Source: Acidocella sp. (GTDB lineage: Bacteria; Pseudomonadota; Alphaproteobacteria; Acetobacterales; Acetobacteraceae). Taken from it: a stretch of 8,894 bases of DNA. A model generated the notes under the pieces. That model was not told the origin of the DNA. It did no database searches and saw nothing but the letters and a program-made list of their open reading frames with translations. Made by a program: the position numbers and the translations under genes. Where the stretch lies: the NCBI GenBank assembly GCA_028687415.1, contig JAQUAC010000080.1, positions 1-8,894 of the forward strand, in the 5' to 3' direction. Positions 1 to 6,652 of this stretch are shown here, piece by piece; the stretch's first letter is position 1, and the number at the start of each line of letters is the position of its first letter.

Positions 1-202
1 GGTGAACGAGCCGGTGCAGCGCACCCTGGCCCTGCTTCTGGCCGGGCACGGGGCGATTTCCTTCACCGCTTTGTTCCTGCCGCTTAGCCTCGCTTTGGCC
101 CTGCTCGCCGCCGCCGCCCTGCATCACGGGGTGGAGCGCCCCTTCATGCGGCAAAATAAGAAAATATTACTCCCCGTTATTGCCCCCCCGCTCCGGCAGT
201 GA
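1..202 (+). CDS. Acyltransferase 3 family membrane protein, C-terminal fragment (5' end outside window)
   Basis: This is the last 66 or so residues of a gene that starts upstream of the window; the GTG at position 2 is probably an internal valine. The fragment has two hydrophobic stretches, roughly residues 8-21 and 22-40, consistent with one or two membrane-spanning helices. They are followed by HHGVERPFMR, which resembles the 'ERP' end of integral-membrane O-acyltransferases of the OafA/YrhL (acyltransferase 3) type. These enzymes transfer acetyl or other acyl groups to cell-surface polysaccharides or similar acceptors. A short basic tail (RQNKK) follows, probably cytoplasmic. The stop TGA is 12 nt before the next start, so it may be the first visible gene of the + strand unit. 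Identification rests on the C-terminal motif and hydrophobicity only; another multi-pass membrane protein is possible. Confidence 0.6.
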   Translation, partial: VNEPVQRTLALLLAGHGAISFTALFLPLSLALALLAAAALHHGVERPFMRQNKKILLPVIAPPLRQ

Positions 203-214
203 GACAAACAACAC

Positions 215-883
215 ATGGATTTCATATTCATGCTCACCCGCCAGGACCGCACTGTGCCGAACTGCCTGGAGGTGCTGGCCGAGATCGCGCCTCTGGGACT
301 AAAGCATATCGGCTTCAAGGATATCGGCGCCGACACGGAAACCCTGCGCCGCCTGAACGCGGGCATCAAAGCCCTGGGCGCGATGAGCTATCTTGAAGTC
401 GTCGCCACCTCGCCGGAAGCAGCGCTGAACTCAGCCCGCATCGCGGTGGAGATCGGCGTGGACCGCCTACTCGGCGGCACCCAGGTGGCGGAGACCCTGG
501 ACATCCTGCGCGGCACTAGCGTGGCCTATTACCCCTTCCCCGGCCTGCCCGCCGGCCACCCAACCCAGCTGGGTGGCGACGCCGCGCTCATCGAGGCCCA
601 CACCGCCGCTTTCATCGCCCAGGGCTGCGCCGGGGTGGATCTGCTCGCCTACCGCGCCACCGGGGCCGACCCGCTGGACCTCGTGCGTGCCGCCCGGCGC
701 GGTTGTGGAACGGCGGCCAGCCTCATCTGCGCCGGCGGGGTGGACAGCCCCACGCGCATCGCGGCCTTGCGTAGTGCCGGAGCAGATGCATTTACCATAG
801 GCTCAGCGGTATTCGACCACAGCTTCGCCCCCGGCAAAGCCAGCCTCACCGCGCAGCTTAAGGAGATTCTCGCATGCGTCTGA
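215..883 (+). CDS. TIM-barrel protein of unknown function (HisA/HisF/NanE-like phosphate-binding end)
   Basis: A complete protein of 222 aa. I do not recognise a characterised enzyme. It has the rhythm of a small (beta/alpha)8 barrel: HIGFKDIGAD at 31-40 (K35 and D36 on a strand end), YLEVVAT at 59-65 (E61), DRLLGGTQ at 83-90, VAYYPFPG at 103-110, GVDLLAYRATG at 140-150 (D142). A C-terminal phosphate-binding-like pair follows, SLICAGGVDSP (169-179) and GADAFTIGSAVF (189-200), as in HisA, HisF, NanE and related barrels. This suggests a small phosphorylated sugar or sugar-like substrate and an isomerase, epimerase or aldolase role, but that is inference. The first ATG was chosen; a second in-frame ATG lies 15 nt downstream, and neither has a strong ribosome site. 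The last 10 nt overlap the SDR gene, so the two are probably translationally coupled and may act in one pathway. Confidence 0.7.
   Translation: MDFIFMLTRQDRTVPNCLEVLAEIAPLGLKHIGFKDIGADTETLRRLNAGIKALGAMSYLEVVATSPEAALNSARIAVEIGVDRLLGGTQVAETLDILRGTSVAYYPFPGLPAGHPTQLGGDAALIEAHTAAFIAQGCAGVDLLAYRATGADPLDLVRAARRGCGTAASLICAGGVDSPTRIAALRSAGADAFTIGSAVFDHSFAPGKASLTAQLKEILACV
860..865 (+). promoter_or_regulatory. Ribosome binding site for the SDR gene
   Basis: AAGGAG lies 8 nt before the ATG at 874, inside the end of the TIM-barrel gene. It fixes the SDR start and supports translational coupling across the 10-nt gene overlap. Confidence 0.75.
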
Positions 884-1656
884 AGGGTAAGCGCGTTTTC
901 ATCACCGGGGCTGGCGGGGCCATCGGCCGCGCCACGGCGGAGAAATGCGCGGCGGAGGGGGCCGCAATCATCTGCGCCGACCTCCATGCCGACGCCGTGG
1001 AAACCACCACCCAGGCAGTGCGCGCGGCGGGCGGCCAGGCCCTCGCCGTGGTGGGCAACCTCACGCATGAGGCCGCCTGCGCCGCCATGTTCGCTGAAGG
1101 GGCTGAGGCGTTCGGCGGTATCGACATTTTGTTCAACAATGCAGGCATCTGCGCCCCGGACGATTCCGGCCCCATGGAAACCCCGCTTTCCACCTGGGAC
1201 CACACCATTGCCACCAACCTCACCTCGGTGTTTCTCTGCTGCAAGGCGGGGCTGCCTTATCTGCTCGCCTCCGGCAACGGCGTCATCATTAACAACGCCT
1301 CCATCGTGGCGCTGGTCGGCTCCGCCTTCCCGCAGATTGCCTACACCGCCGCCAAAGGCGGTGTGCTCTCGATGACGCGCGAACTTGCCGTCATGTACGC
1401 GCGCAAGGGGCTACGCGCCGTCGCCATCTGCCCCGGCCCGGTGGCCACGCCACTGGTTCAGGCCTTCCTGGCCGATGACGAAGCCTGGAAGCTCCGCCGT
1501 AAATATCTGCCCCAGGGGCGGCTCGGCCAACCCAGCGAGATCGCTAACCTGGTTGCCTTTCTCGCCTCGGACGAAGCCAGCTACATCAACGGCTCCACCT
1601 ACACGATCGATGGCGGCCTCACCGCCGCCTACGTCATCAACGACGAGGAAACGTAG
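874..1656 (+). CDS. Short-chain dehydrogenase/reductase (SDR), classical type
   Basis: A 260-aa NAD(P)-dependent oxidoreductase of the classical SDR family, usual length about 250. Visible motifs in order: the cofactor loop TGAGGAIG at 11-18; an acidic residue, D36, after the second strand, which favours NAD+ over NADP+; NNAG at 88-91; the active-site Asn at N115; Ser S143; the Y157-x3-K161 catalytic pair in IAYTAAKGG; and PGPV at 187-190. The C-terminal YINGSTYTIDGG is typical. Substrate cannot be read from sequence; a hydroxyl/ketone exchange on a sugar, polyol or hydroxy acid is the usual role for such genes beside a TIM-barrel enzyme. The start has an AAGGAG site and overlaps the upstream gene by 10 nt. 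Its stop is separated from the polymerase IV start by one base. Family is certain; substrate unknown. Confidence 0.93.
   Translation: MRLKGKRVFITGAGGAIGRATAEKCAAEGAAIICADLHADAVETTTQAVRAAGGQALAVVGNLTHEAACAAMFAEGAEAFGGIDILFNNAGICAPDDSGPMETPLSTWDHTIATNLTSVFLCCKAGLPYLLASGNGVIINNASIVALVGSAFPQIAYTAAKGGVLSMTRELAVMYARKGLRAVAICPGPVATPLVQAFLADDEAWKLRRKYLPQGRLGQPSEIANLVAFLASDEASYINGSTYTIDGGLTAAYVINDEET
1645..1649 (+). promoter_or_regulatory. Ribosome binding site for DNA polymerase IV
   Basis: GAGGA lies 8 nt before the ATG at 1658, within the last codons of the SDR gene. It supports this start over the long in-frame open extension that runs back to 1385, which overlaps the SDR in another frame. Confidence 0.6.
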
Positions 1657-1657
1657 C

Positions 1658-2923
1658 ATGCCCGCCTTCTGCCGGGACTGCGACAGCCCCGTGGCGGAAG
1701 GCCAGACCACCTGCCCCGCCTGCGGCGGCGCGCGCATAACCCGCCACCCGGACCTCTTCAGCCTCGCCATCGCGCATGTGGATTGCGACGCCTTTTTTGC
1801 CACCGTGGAAAAGCGCGACCGCCCGGAATTGCGCGACGTGCCGCTGATCATCGGCGGCGGAGCGCGGGGCGTGGTCAGCACCTGCTGCTACATCGCCCGG
1901 CTTTACGGGGTGCGCTCGGCCATGCCCATGTTCAAGGCCCGCCAGCTCTGCCCGCAAGCGGTGGTGCTGAAGCCGGACATGGCCAAATACGCCACGGCCG
2001 CCCGCGCCCTGCGGCGGATGATGGAGGCGCTCACCCCGCTGGTGCAGCCGCTCTCCATCGACGAAGCGGTGCTGGACCTCTCCGGCACCCAAGCCCTGCA
2101 CGGCGCCCCGCCCGCCATCGTGCTCAGCCGCTTCGCCCGGCGCGTGGAAGCGGAGCTGGGCATCACCATCTCCATCGGCCTCGCCCCCAACCGGCTGCTG
2201 GCCAAGCTGGCGGCGGAGCGCGGCAAACCGCGCGGCTTCTTCGCCTGGGGGGCGGAAGCCGCGCAGATGCTGGCACCCGAGCCGGTGGGTATCCTGCCCG
2301 GCATTGGCCCGGCGCAGGTGAAGCGGCTTGCCGATATGGGCATCACCAGCGTCGGCCAGCTCTCGGCCCTCGACTCCCGCCGCGCCACCGCCCTGGGCGA
2401 GGACGCCCCCACCCTCATCGCCCGCGCCCAGGGGCAGGACAACCGCCCCGTGCGATGCGAGCGCGAGACCAAATCCATCAGCGCCGAAACCACCTTCACC
2501 ACCGATATCCGCGACCCGGCGGCGCTGGAGGAACATCTCTGGCAATTATGCGAAAAACTCGGCAAGCGGCTGCTGCGCGAGGATCAGGCCGCCGCCGGCA
2601 TCGTGTTGAAGCTGAAGACCGCCGCCTTCGCCAGCCGCACGCGCAGCCAGCGCCTGCCAAACCCCACCAGATTACCGGAGACATTGTTCGAGGCCGCCCG
2701 CGCCCTGTTGCGGCGCGAGGCTGACGGCACGGCCTTCCGCCTCATCGGCATCGGCGCCGCCCCACTCGCCCCCGCCGCCGATGCCGACAAGGGCGATCTG
2801 GCCGACACGCTCACCCCCCGCCGCCTGGCCCGGCAGAACGCCATAGACCAGCTCCGCGCCCGCTTCGGCGACGCCGCGGTGCGCCGGGGGCGTGGCTTGC
2901 GGAAAACCCAATCGAATGGCTAG
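1658..2923 (+). CDS. dinB: DNA polymerase IV (Y-family translesion polymerase) with N-terminal zinc ribbon
   Basis: A 421-aa error-prone polymerase that copies past damaged bases. The N-terminus carries a probable zinc ribbon, C5-x2-C8-x10-C19-x2-C22, found in many alphaproteobacterial DinB proteins but not in the E. coli enzyme. The catalytic palm follows: VDCDAFF at 41-47 with metal-binding D42 and aromatic steric gate F47, then YIARLYGVRSAMP at 78-90, and SIDEA at 133-137 giving the catalytic D135 and E136. A helix-hairpin-helix lies at about VGILPGIGPAQVKRL, then the little-finger domain (KSISAETTF onward) and a basic C-terminus. I see no obvious beta-clamp binding peptide at the extreme C-terminus. 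The reading frame is open back to 1385, but the start at 1658 fits the domain boundary, has a ribosome site and lies 1 nt after the SDR stop. No LexA-type box was noticed upstream. Confidence 0.93.
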   Translation: MPAFCRDCDSPVAEGQTTCPACGGARITRHPDLFSLAIAHVDCDAFFATVEKRDRPELRDVPLIIGGGARGVVSTCCYIARLYGVRSAMPMFKARQLCPQAVVLKPDMAKYATAARALRRMMEALTPLVQPLSIDEAVLDLSGTQALHGAPPAIVLSRFARRVEAELGITISIGLAPNRLLAKLAAERGKPRGFFAWGAEAAQMLAPEPVGILPGIGPAQVKRLADMGITSVGQLSALDSRRATALGEDAPTLIARAQGQDNRPVRCERETKSISAETTFTTDIRDPAALEEHLWQLCEKLGKRLLREDQAAAGIVLKLKTAAFASRTRSQRLPNPTRLPETLFEAARALLRREADGTAFRLIGIGAAPLAPAADADKGDLADTLTPRRLARQNAIDQLRARFGDAAVRRGRGLRKTQSNG

Positions 2924-2932
2924 AGTATCGCC

Positions 2933-3442
2933 ATGAGCGAATCAGTCGCAATCGACCGTACCCAGTTCCGCGAGGCCATGGCCCGCCTTGGCGCCGCCGT
3001 GAACATCATCACCACCAAAGGGCCGGACGGGGATACCGGCTTCACCGCCTCGGCGGTATGCAGCGTGACGGACGACCCCGCCACCATCCTCGTCTGCATG
3101 AACCGGAGCAGCAGCCAGCACGATATCTTCAAGGCCGCGGGGGTTCTCTGCGTCAATATCCTGACGCATGAGGATGAGGACCTCTCCCCGATCTTCGCGG
3201 GCAAGGGCAATCTGCCCATGGCCGAGCGCTTTGCTCACGCCAAATGGCTGCGCCTGACCACCGGCGCCCCAGCGCTGGAAAGTGCCGCCGCCGCGCTGGA
3301 CTGCAAGATCGACCGTATCGTCGAGGCCGGCACGCATAGCGTGATATTCTGCGCCGTGCAGGCCATACATCTCGGCAGCAAAAGCTCCGGCCTCGTTTAT
3401 CATGGCCGGGCGTATCACAAGATTTTAAGCCAGCCGGGCTAG
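2933..3442 (+). CDS. Flavin reductase-like FMN-binding protein (RutF/HpaC type)
   Basis: A 169-aa protein of the small flavin reductase family, which reduces FMN or FAD with NAD(P)H and supplies it to a partner monooxygenase. Motifs: GFTASAVCSVTDDPAT at 36-51, the flavin-binding strand and loop; NRSSS at 57-61; CVNIL at 73-77; AERF at 97-100; GTHSVIFC at 133-140; and GLVYHGRAYH at 153-162. From memory these match E. coli RutF closely, and HpaC, the 4-hydroxyphenylacetate monooxygenase reductase, nearly as well. No partner monooxygenase (RutA, HpaB or other) is in the window, so the partner is unknown and no gene symbol is given. The gene starts 9 nt after the polymerase stop with only a weak ribosome site, so it is probably the last gene of the + strand unit. 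Its TAG stop overlaps the stop of the convergent Ppx/GppA gene. Confidence 0.88.
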   Translation: MSESVAIDRTQFREAMARLGAAVNIITTKGPDGDTGFTASAVCSVTDDPATILVCMNRSSSQHDIFKAAGVLCVNILTHEDEDLSPIFAGKGNLPMAERFAHAKWLRLTTGAPALESAAAALDCKIDRIVEAGTHSVIFCAVQAIHLGSKSSGLVYHGRAYHKILSQPG

Positions 3443-4947
3443 TTCAGCTCGGTCTCCGCCTCCAGCCCCAGCATCTGCGCCAACCGCTCCAGCCGGCGCA
3501 GCACGGCATCGCCCGCGAACACGCCATTGGCGGCGGCGAGGCGCAGGATGAGTCTGCCCGGTTCCAGGACAAGCCGCGTGCCCGCCAGCAGCGGCGGGGT
3601 TCCGGCGGAGAGCGTGTAAGCCAGACGCAGCGCGATCCCCAGCGTCTCGGCACGGCGGGCGGCGTGCATGTCGAGCAGCGAGCGCGCCGGGGCCAGAAAC
3701 GCAGCATCCGGCGGCGCCTCGTAGCGCAGCGCCATGCTCAGCGCGAGAAAGGCGCGGGCATGATGGTCCAGCCCTATACCCGCCTGCCGCAGCACGCGCA
3801 AAAACGCCTGCTCGGCCCGGTATTCCGGGTGTTCATGGCTGCCGATATCCGAGAGCCAGCACGCGGCCTCGCGCAGCCGCATCTGCGCGTGCGTCTCGCC
3901 GGGGAAGAGCGCCGCCGTCCAGCCGATGAGCGCCGCGGGCAGGTTCACGTCGCGTATGGTCCCGCGCGTGAGGTCCCGCGCCGCCGCCAGCAGCGGGTCT
4001 TCCGCGCGGATGGCCTCCGGCAGCATGCGGGTAAACCAGCCCTCTCTCAGGCCGTTGGCGGAAAACACCACGCGGGAGACGCCGGTGGCGCGCAGCAGGC
4101 GGCGCAAAATCACGGCGGCATAAGGCAGGTCCTCGATGCGCCGGCGCGGCACGCCGGGCATGCGCTCAATCAGCTTGCGCCCCGCCTCGCTCACCACGCC
4201 CGCGAGGTCGCGCGCCTCCTCCCGCCCGATGGTATAATGATGCACCATGTTCAGCGGATAACCGGTCTGCGCGATATGGATTCGCGCCAGCGCCCGGAAG
4301 GCGCCGCCGGAGAGGTACAAATCCTTGCCCGCCGCCTCGCCGGTGAACGGCACCTCCTCCAGCGCGGTGGAGACAATGGCGCGGGCCTTCACCAGATCCT
4401 CGCCCGCGCGGTCCGCCAAGCGGATGACACCGACAGGGATGGTCGCCGCGCGCCCTACTTTGCCCGCTTCCAGCCGCACCAGCTCCAGAGAACCGCCGCC
4501 CAGGTCCGCCAGCACGCCATCGGCACCGGGAATGCCACAAAGCACACCCTCGGCGGAAAGCTCCGCCTCCTGCGCGCCGGAGAGGATGTTGATGTGCATG
4601 TCCGGCAAATGCTCGGTCATGCGCCGCACGAAATCCGGGCCATTCTCGGCATCCCGCACGGCTGAGGTGGCCAGCGCCTCAAACGGCGCCGCCCCCATGG
4701 CACGGGCGATGGCGGCGTAGCGGTGCAGCACCGTCTCCGCCTGGGCCATGGCGGTATCATCCAGGCATCCCGTCCGGGTCATGCCTTTCGCCAGCCGCAG
4801 CACGGCTTTTTCGTTAAAAATCTGCACCGGATTGCGGGATTCGCCCTCGTAGATCACCAGGCGCACCGAATTGGAGCCAACATCGACAACGGCGCGGCGC
4901 TTCACCTGCCGGGCTTCGCTATGCGGCTGGGCGGTCATCTGGTCCAT
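3439..4947 (-). CDS. ppx: Exopolyphosphatase / guanosine pentaphosphatase (Ppx/GppA family)
   Basis: A 502-aa protein that removes terminal phosphate from inorganic polyphosphate and/or converts pppGpp to ppGpp; sequence alone does not decide between them. It has the ASKHA fold: VVDVGSNSVRLVIYEG at 20-35 (phosphate 1 loop), ATSAVRDAENG at 93-103, SGAQEAELSAEG at 123-134, DLGGGSLEL at 148-156 (phosphate 2 loop), LSGGAFRA at 212-219 and ANGLREGW at 297-304. A helical HD-like C-terminal domain contains HEHPEYR (371-377). In the usual 'EEA' catalytic stretch the first Glu is Gln here and the second is kept (E127). Length is close to E. coli PPX and GppA. I chose the ATG at 4947, preceded by GGAAAG. 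An in-frame ATG at 4995 would add 16 residues but has no good ribosome site. It follows rimI by 69 nt (21 nt with the longer start), so it is probably co-transcribed. Confidence 0.9.
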   Translation of the reverse strand: MDQMTAQPHSEARQVKRRAVVDVGSNSVRLVIYEGESRNPVQIFNEKAVLRLAKGMTRTGCLDDTAMAQAETVLHRYAAIARAMGAAPFEALATSAVRDAENGPDFVRRMTEHLPDMHINILSGAQEAELSAEGVLCGIPGADGVLADLGGGSLELVRLEAGKVGRAATIPVGVIRLADRAGEDLVKARAIVSTALEEVPFTGEAAGKDLYLSGGAFRALARIHIAQTGYPLNMVHHYTIGREEARDLAGVVSEAGRKLIERMPGVPRRRIEDLPYAAVILRRLLRATGVSRVVFSANGLREGWFTRMLPEAIRAEDPLLAAARDLTRGTIRDVNLPAALIGWTAALFPGETHAQMRLREAACWLSDIGSHEHPEYRAEQAFLRVLRQAGIGLDHHARAFLALSMALRYEAPPDAAFLAPARSLLDMHAARRAETLGIALRLAYTLSAGTPPLLAGTRLVLEPGRLILRLAAANGVFAGDAVLRRLERLAQMLGLEAETELN

Positions 4948-5016
4948 GGTCTCACTTTCCACCGGTTTGTACGGCAGCCCTAGATACAGTTCCATGAAAG
5001 TTCATGCGAGGAGACC

Positions 5017-5430
5017 CTACTCCATATCCAAGCGCAGCGCTAAGGCATCGCCACCATTCGGATAATAAGCACGGCGCAGCCCCACCCGCGCAAAGCCCAG
5101 CTTGGCATAAAGCGCCCGGGCGGGGGTGTTATCCTCAGCCACTTCCAGATGCATCACCCGCACGCCGCGCGCCACCGCCTGGGCCAAACCTTCCCGCATC
5201 AGCGCCTCACCCACCCCCCGGCGCGGCTCCGTCACGCCGACGGTCAGCACTTCCACCTCATCCAACACAATGCGCAGGAGCAGAAACCCGCCGCGCTCAT
5301 CCACCAGCCCTAGCACGCCGGGCTGGCCCAGCAGCGTCGCGAAACTGGCGGCGTCCCATGGGTCGTGGGGGAATGCCTCAGCATGCATGAGCGCCAGCAC
5401 CGTGGCGTGCGCCGGTCCGGCGGTCATCAT
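5017..5430 (-). CDS. rimI: Ribosomal-protein-S18-type N-alpha-acetyltransferase RimI (GNAT family)
   Basis: A 137-aa GNAT acetyltransferase that uses acetyl-CoA to acetylate protein N-termini, classically ribosomal protein S18. Motifs: LTVGVTEPRRGVGEAL at 62-77 holds the acetyl-CoA pyrophosphate loop (RRGVGEA). LEVAEDN at 95-101 has E96 at the place of the catalytic Glu of E. coli RimI. ALYAKLGF at 106-113 has Y108 as the likely general acid, and AYYPNGGDALAL at 121-132 is the RimI-specific end. The protein is about 10 residues shorter than E. coli RimI. The reading frame is open upstream to 5553, but that part runs inside tsaB. The ATG at 5430 overlaps the tsaB stop in ATGA; the next codon is also ATG, leaving the start uncertain by one residue. 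The tsaB-rimI adjacency is widely conserved and supports the call. Confidence 0.9.
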   Translation of the reverse strand: MMTAGPAHATVLALMHAEAFPHDPWDAASFATLLGQPGVLGLVDERGGFLLLRIVLDEVEVLTVGVTEPRRGVGEALMREGLAQAVARGVRVMHLEVAEDNTPARALYAKLGFARVGLRRAYYPNGGDALALRLDME

Positions 5431-6068
5431 ACCGGCGGCGGACGCAGCCCGGCGGCGGGCAGTTTGGCCTCTGGCGGGTCCACATAGATCGGCTGCGCGA
5501 GCTTCGGCGTCAGCCCGGCATTCCGGTGCGCCTGGGCAGCCCTGGCCACCCATACGGGGTCAATCGCCTTGGCGTTGGTCAGCATCACATCCACGCCCCG
5601 GGCCGCGAGCCTGGCGGCCATCTCCTGGGCCACATCCCCCGCCAAGGCGAAGGGGATCTTGCTGCCGGGCATATCGGCATCGGCATAGCCCGTGGCCACG
5701 CCGTCGCGCAGCACAAACACCCGCCCGCGCCGCGCCCGCACCACCACCCAGAGCGGACGATGCAGTTGCGGGAATGGCACATGATAAGCATCCTCCACCG
5801 GCACACCCCAGAGCGGCACGCCAGCAGCGGCGGCATAACCCTGCGCCAGCGCGATGCTGGTACGCAGCCCGGTGAAGCTGCCAGGCCCGATGGTAACGGC
5901 GACATTGGAGATACTCTCCCCCGCCACAGCCTCGGCCAGCAGCACCGGCAGTGTCTCGATCAGCCCCGGCCGCAGCGGCGCGAACACGCGGTGGCGCACC
6001 GCGCCATCCTCACCCAGCACGGCCAGCCCGGCGCGGCCGCCCGAGGCATCCAGCGCCAGCCAGCTCAC
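5427..6068 (-). CDS. tsaB: tRNA threonylcarbamoyladenosine biosynthesis protein TsaB
   Basis: A 213-aa ASKHA-fold protein. With TsaD and TsaE it moves threonylcarbamoyl onto A37 of ANN-decoding tRNAs; TsaB is the non-catalytic dimer partner of TsaD. Visible motifs: LALDASGGRAGLAVL from residue 4; the family signature VTIGPGSFTGLRTS at 58-71 followed by ALAQG; ARRGRVFVL at 112-120; and a C-terminal PIYVDPPEAKLP around 193-204, the usual 'P-x-Y-x-x-P' end. The start is the GTG at 6068, which overlaps the nitroreductase stop in GTGA. The frame is open upstream to 6335, but that extension lies inside the nitroreductase gene and lacks family similarity. Length is in the normal range (about 210-230). 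The 4-nt overlaps on both sides indicate translational coupling. Confidence 0.92.
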   Translation of the reverse strand: MSWLALDASGGRAGLAVLGEDGAVRHRVFAPLRPGLIETLPVLLAEAVAGESISNVAVTIGPGSFTGLRTSIALAQGYAAAAGVPLWGVPVEDAYHVPFPQLHRPLWVVVRARRGRVFVLRDGVATGYADADMPGSKIPFALAGDVAQEMAARLAARGVDVMLTNAKAIDPVWVARAAQAHRNAGLTPKLAQPIYVDPPEAKLPAAGLRPPPV

Positions 6069-6652
6069 GCGAACAGCGCCGCCTCGTCGAAGCCCATGCG
6101 CGGCAAGCGCGGCGGCAGCTCGACATCCGCCGCCGCATGGCCAAGATTGATCAGGAAGTTGGACTTCCACCCGTTCATCGCGAAAAAATTGCGGTCCAGC
6201 TTGGCGCGGTCGAATCCGGACATCGCCCCCGAATCCAGCCCCAGCGCGCGCGCCGCCAGAATCAGATACGCCCCTTGCAGGGAGGAATTGCGGAACGCCG
6301 TCTCCTCCGCGAGGTCCGGGTTGGCGGAGAACCACCCCTTGGCATCCGCGCCCGGATACAGCGTGGGCAGCTTCAGATAAAAATGCGGGTCATAAGCCAC
6401 GATAACGGTAACGGGGGCGGCCATCACCTTCTCAATATTGCCCTGGCTCAGCGCCGGTTTGATCTTTTCCTTGCCCTCCGCCGTGCGCACGAACACGAAG
6501 CGCGCGGGCAGGGAGTTGGCCGAGGTGGGGCCAAACTTCACCAGCTCATAAAGCGCCTTCAGCTCGTCATCGGAGACCGGCGCATCCGAGAACGCCGCGT
6601 GCGTGCGCGCGTTGCGGAACAGCGCATCCAGCGCCGCGTCATCCAATGCCAT
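6065..6652 (-). CDS. Nitroreductase-family protein, RutE/malonic semialdehyde reductase type
   Basis: A 195-aa FMN-dependent NAD(P)H oxidoreductase. Compared from memory with E. coli RutE (196 aa) it matches along its whole length: NARTH at 14-18, FGPTSANSLPARFVFVRTAEG at 40-60, KPALSQGNIEKV near 65-76, APVTVIVAYDPHFY at 79-92, AEETAFRNSSLQ at 115-126, GLDSGAMSGFD at 138-148, KSNFLINLGH at 163-172 and a C-terminal PRLPR. RutE reduces malonic semialdehyde to 3-hydroxypropionate in uracil breakdown, but members of this subfamily are also found outside rut operons and their substrate is often unknown. No symbol is given for that reason. It begins 22 nt after the nfu stop with GGGGG as a possible ribosome site, and ends overlapping tsaB by 4 nt, so it lies within a housekeeping operon. 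Confidence 0.9.
   Translation of the reverse strand: MALDDAALDALFRNARTHAAFSDAPVSDDELKALYELVKFGPTSANSLPARFVFVRTAEGKEKIKPALSQGNIEKVMAAPVTVIVAYDPHFYLKLPTLYPGADAKGWFSANPDLAEETAFRNSSLQGAYLILAARALGLDSGAMSGFDRAKLDRNFFAMNGWKSNFLINLGHAAADVELPPRLPRMGFDEAALFA

Noticed and set aside
1385..1657. In-frame upstream extension of the DNA polymerase IV reading frame
   Set aside because: It overlaps the well-supported SDR in another frame, is rich in Pro/Ser/Arg as expected of a GC-rich shadow, and the zinc-ribbon start at 1658 has a ribosome site.
1637..2545. Long 302-codon open frame on the minus strand opposite dinB
   Set aside because: It is antisense to a clear polymerase gene; its Gly/Ala/His/Arg-rich translation has no domain pattern, as is common opposite GC-rich genes.
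3664..4665. 333-codon open frame on the plus strand opposite Ppx/GppA
   Set aside because: The opposite strand encodes a full Ppx/GppA with all motifs; this frame gives a His/Arg/Gln-rich protein without recognisable features.
5431..5553. N-terminal extension of RimI to an upstream ATG
   Set aside because: It lies inside the tsaB 3' end and has no GNAT similarity; the ATGA junction at 5430 gives a normal RimI start.
6069..6335. N-terminal extension of TsaB to an upstream ATG
   Set aside because: It lies inside the nitroreductase gene in another frame; TsaB similarity begins at the GTG at 6068, which forms a GTGA overlap.
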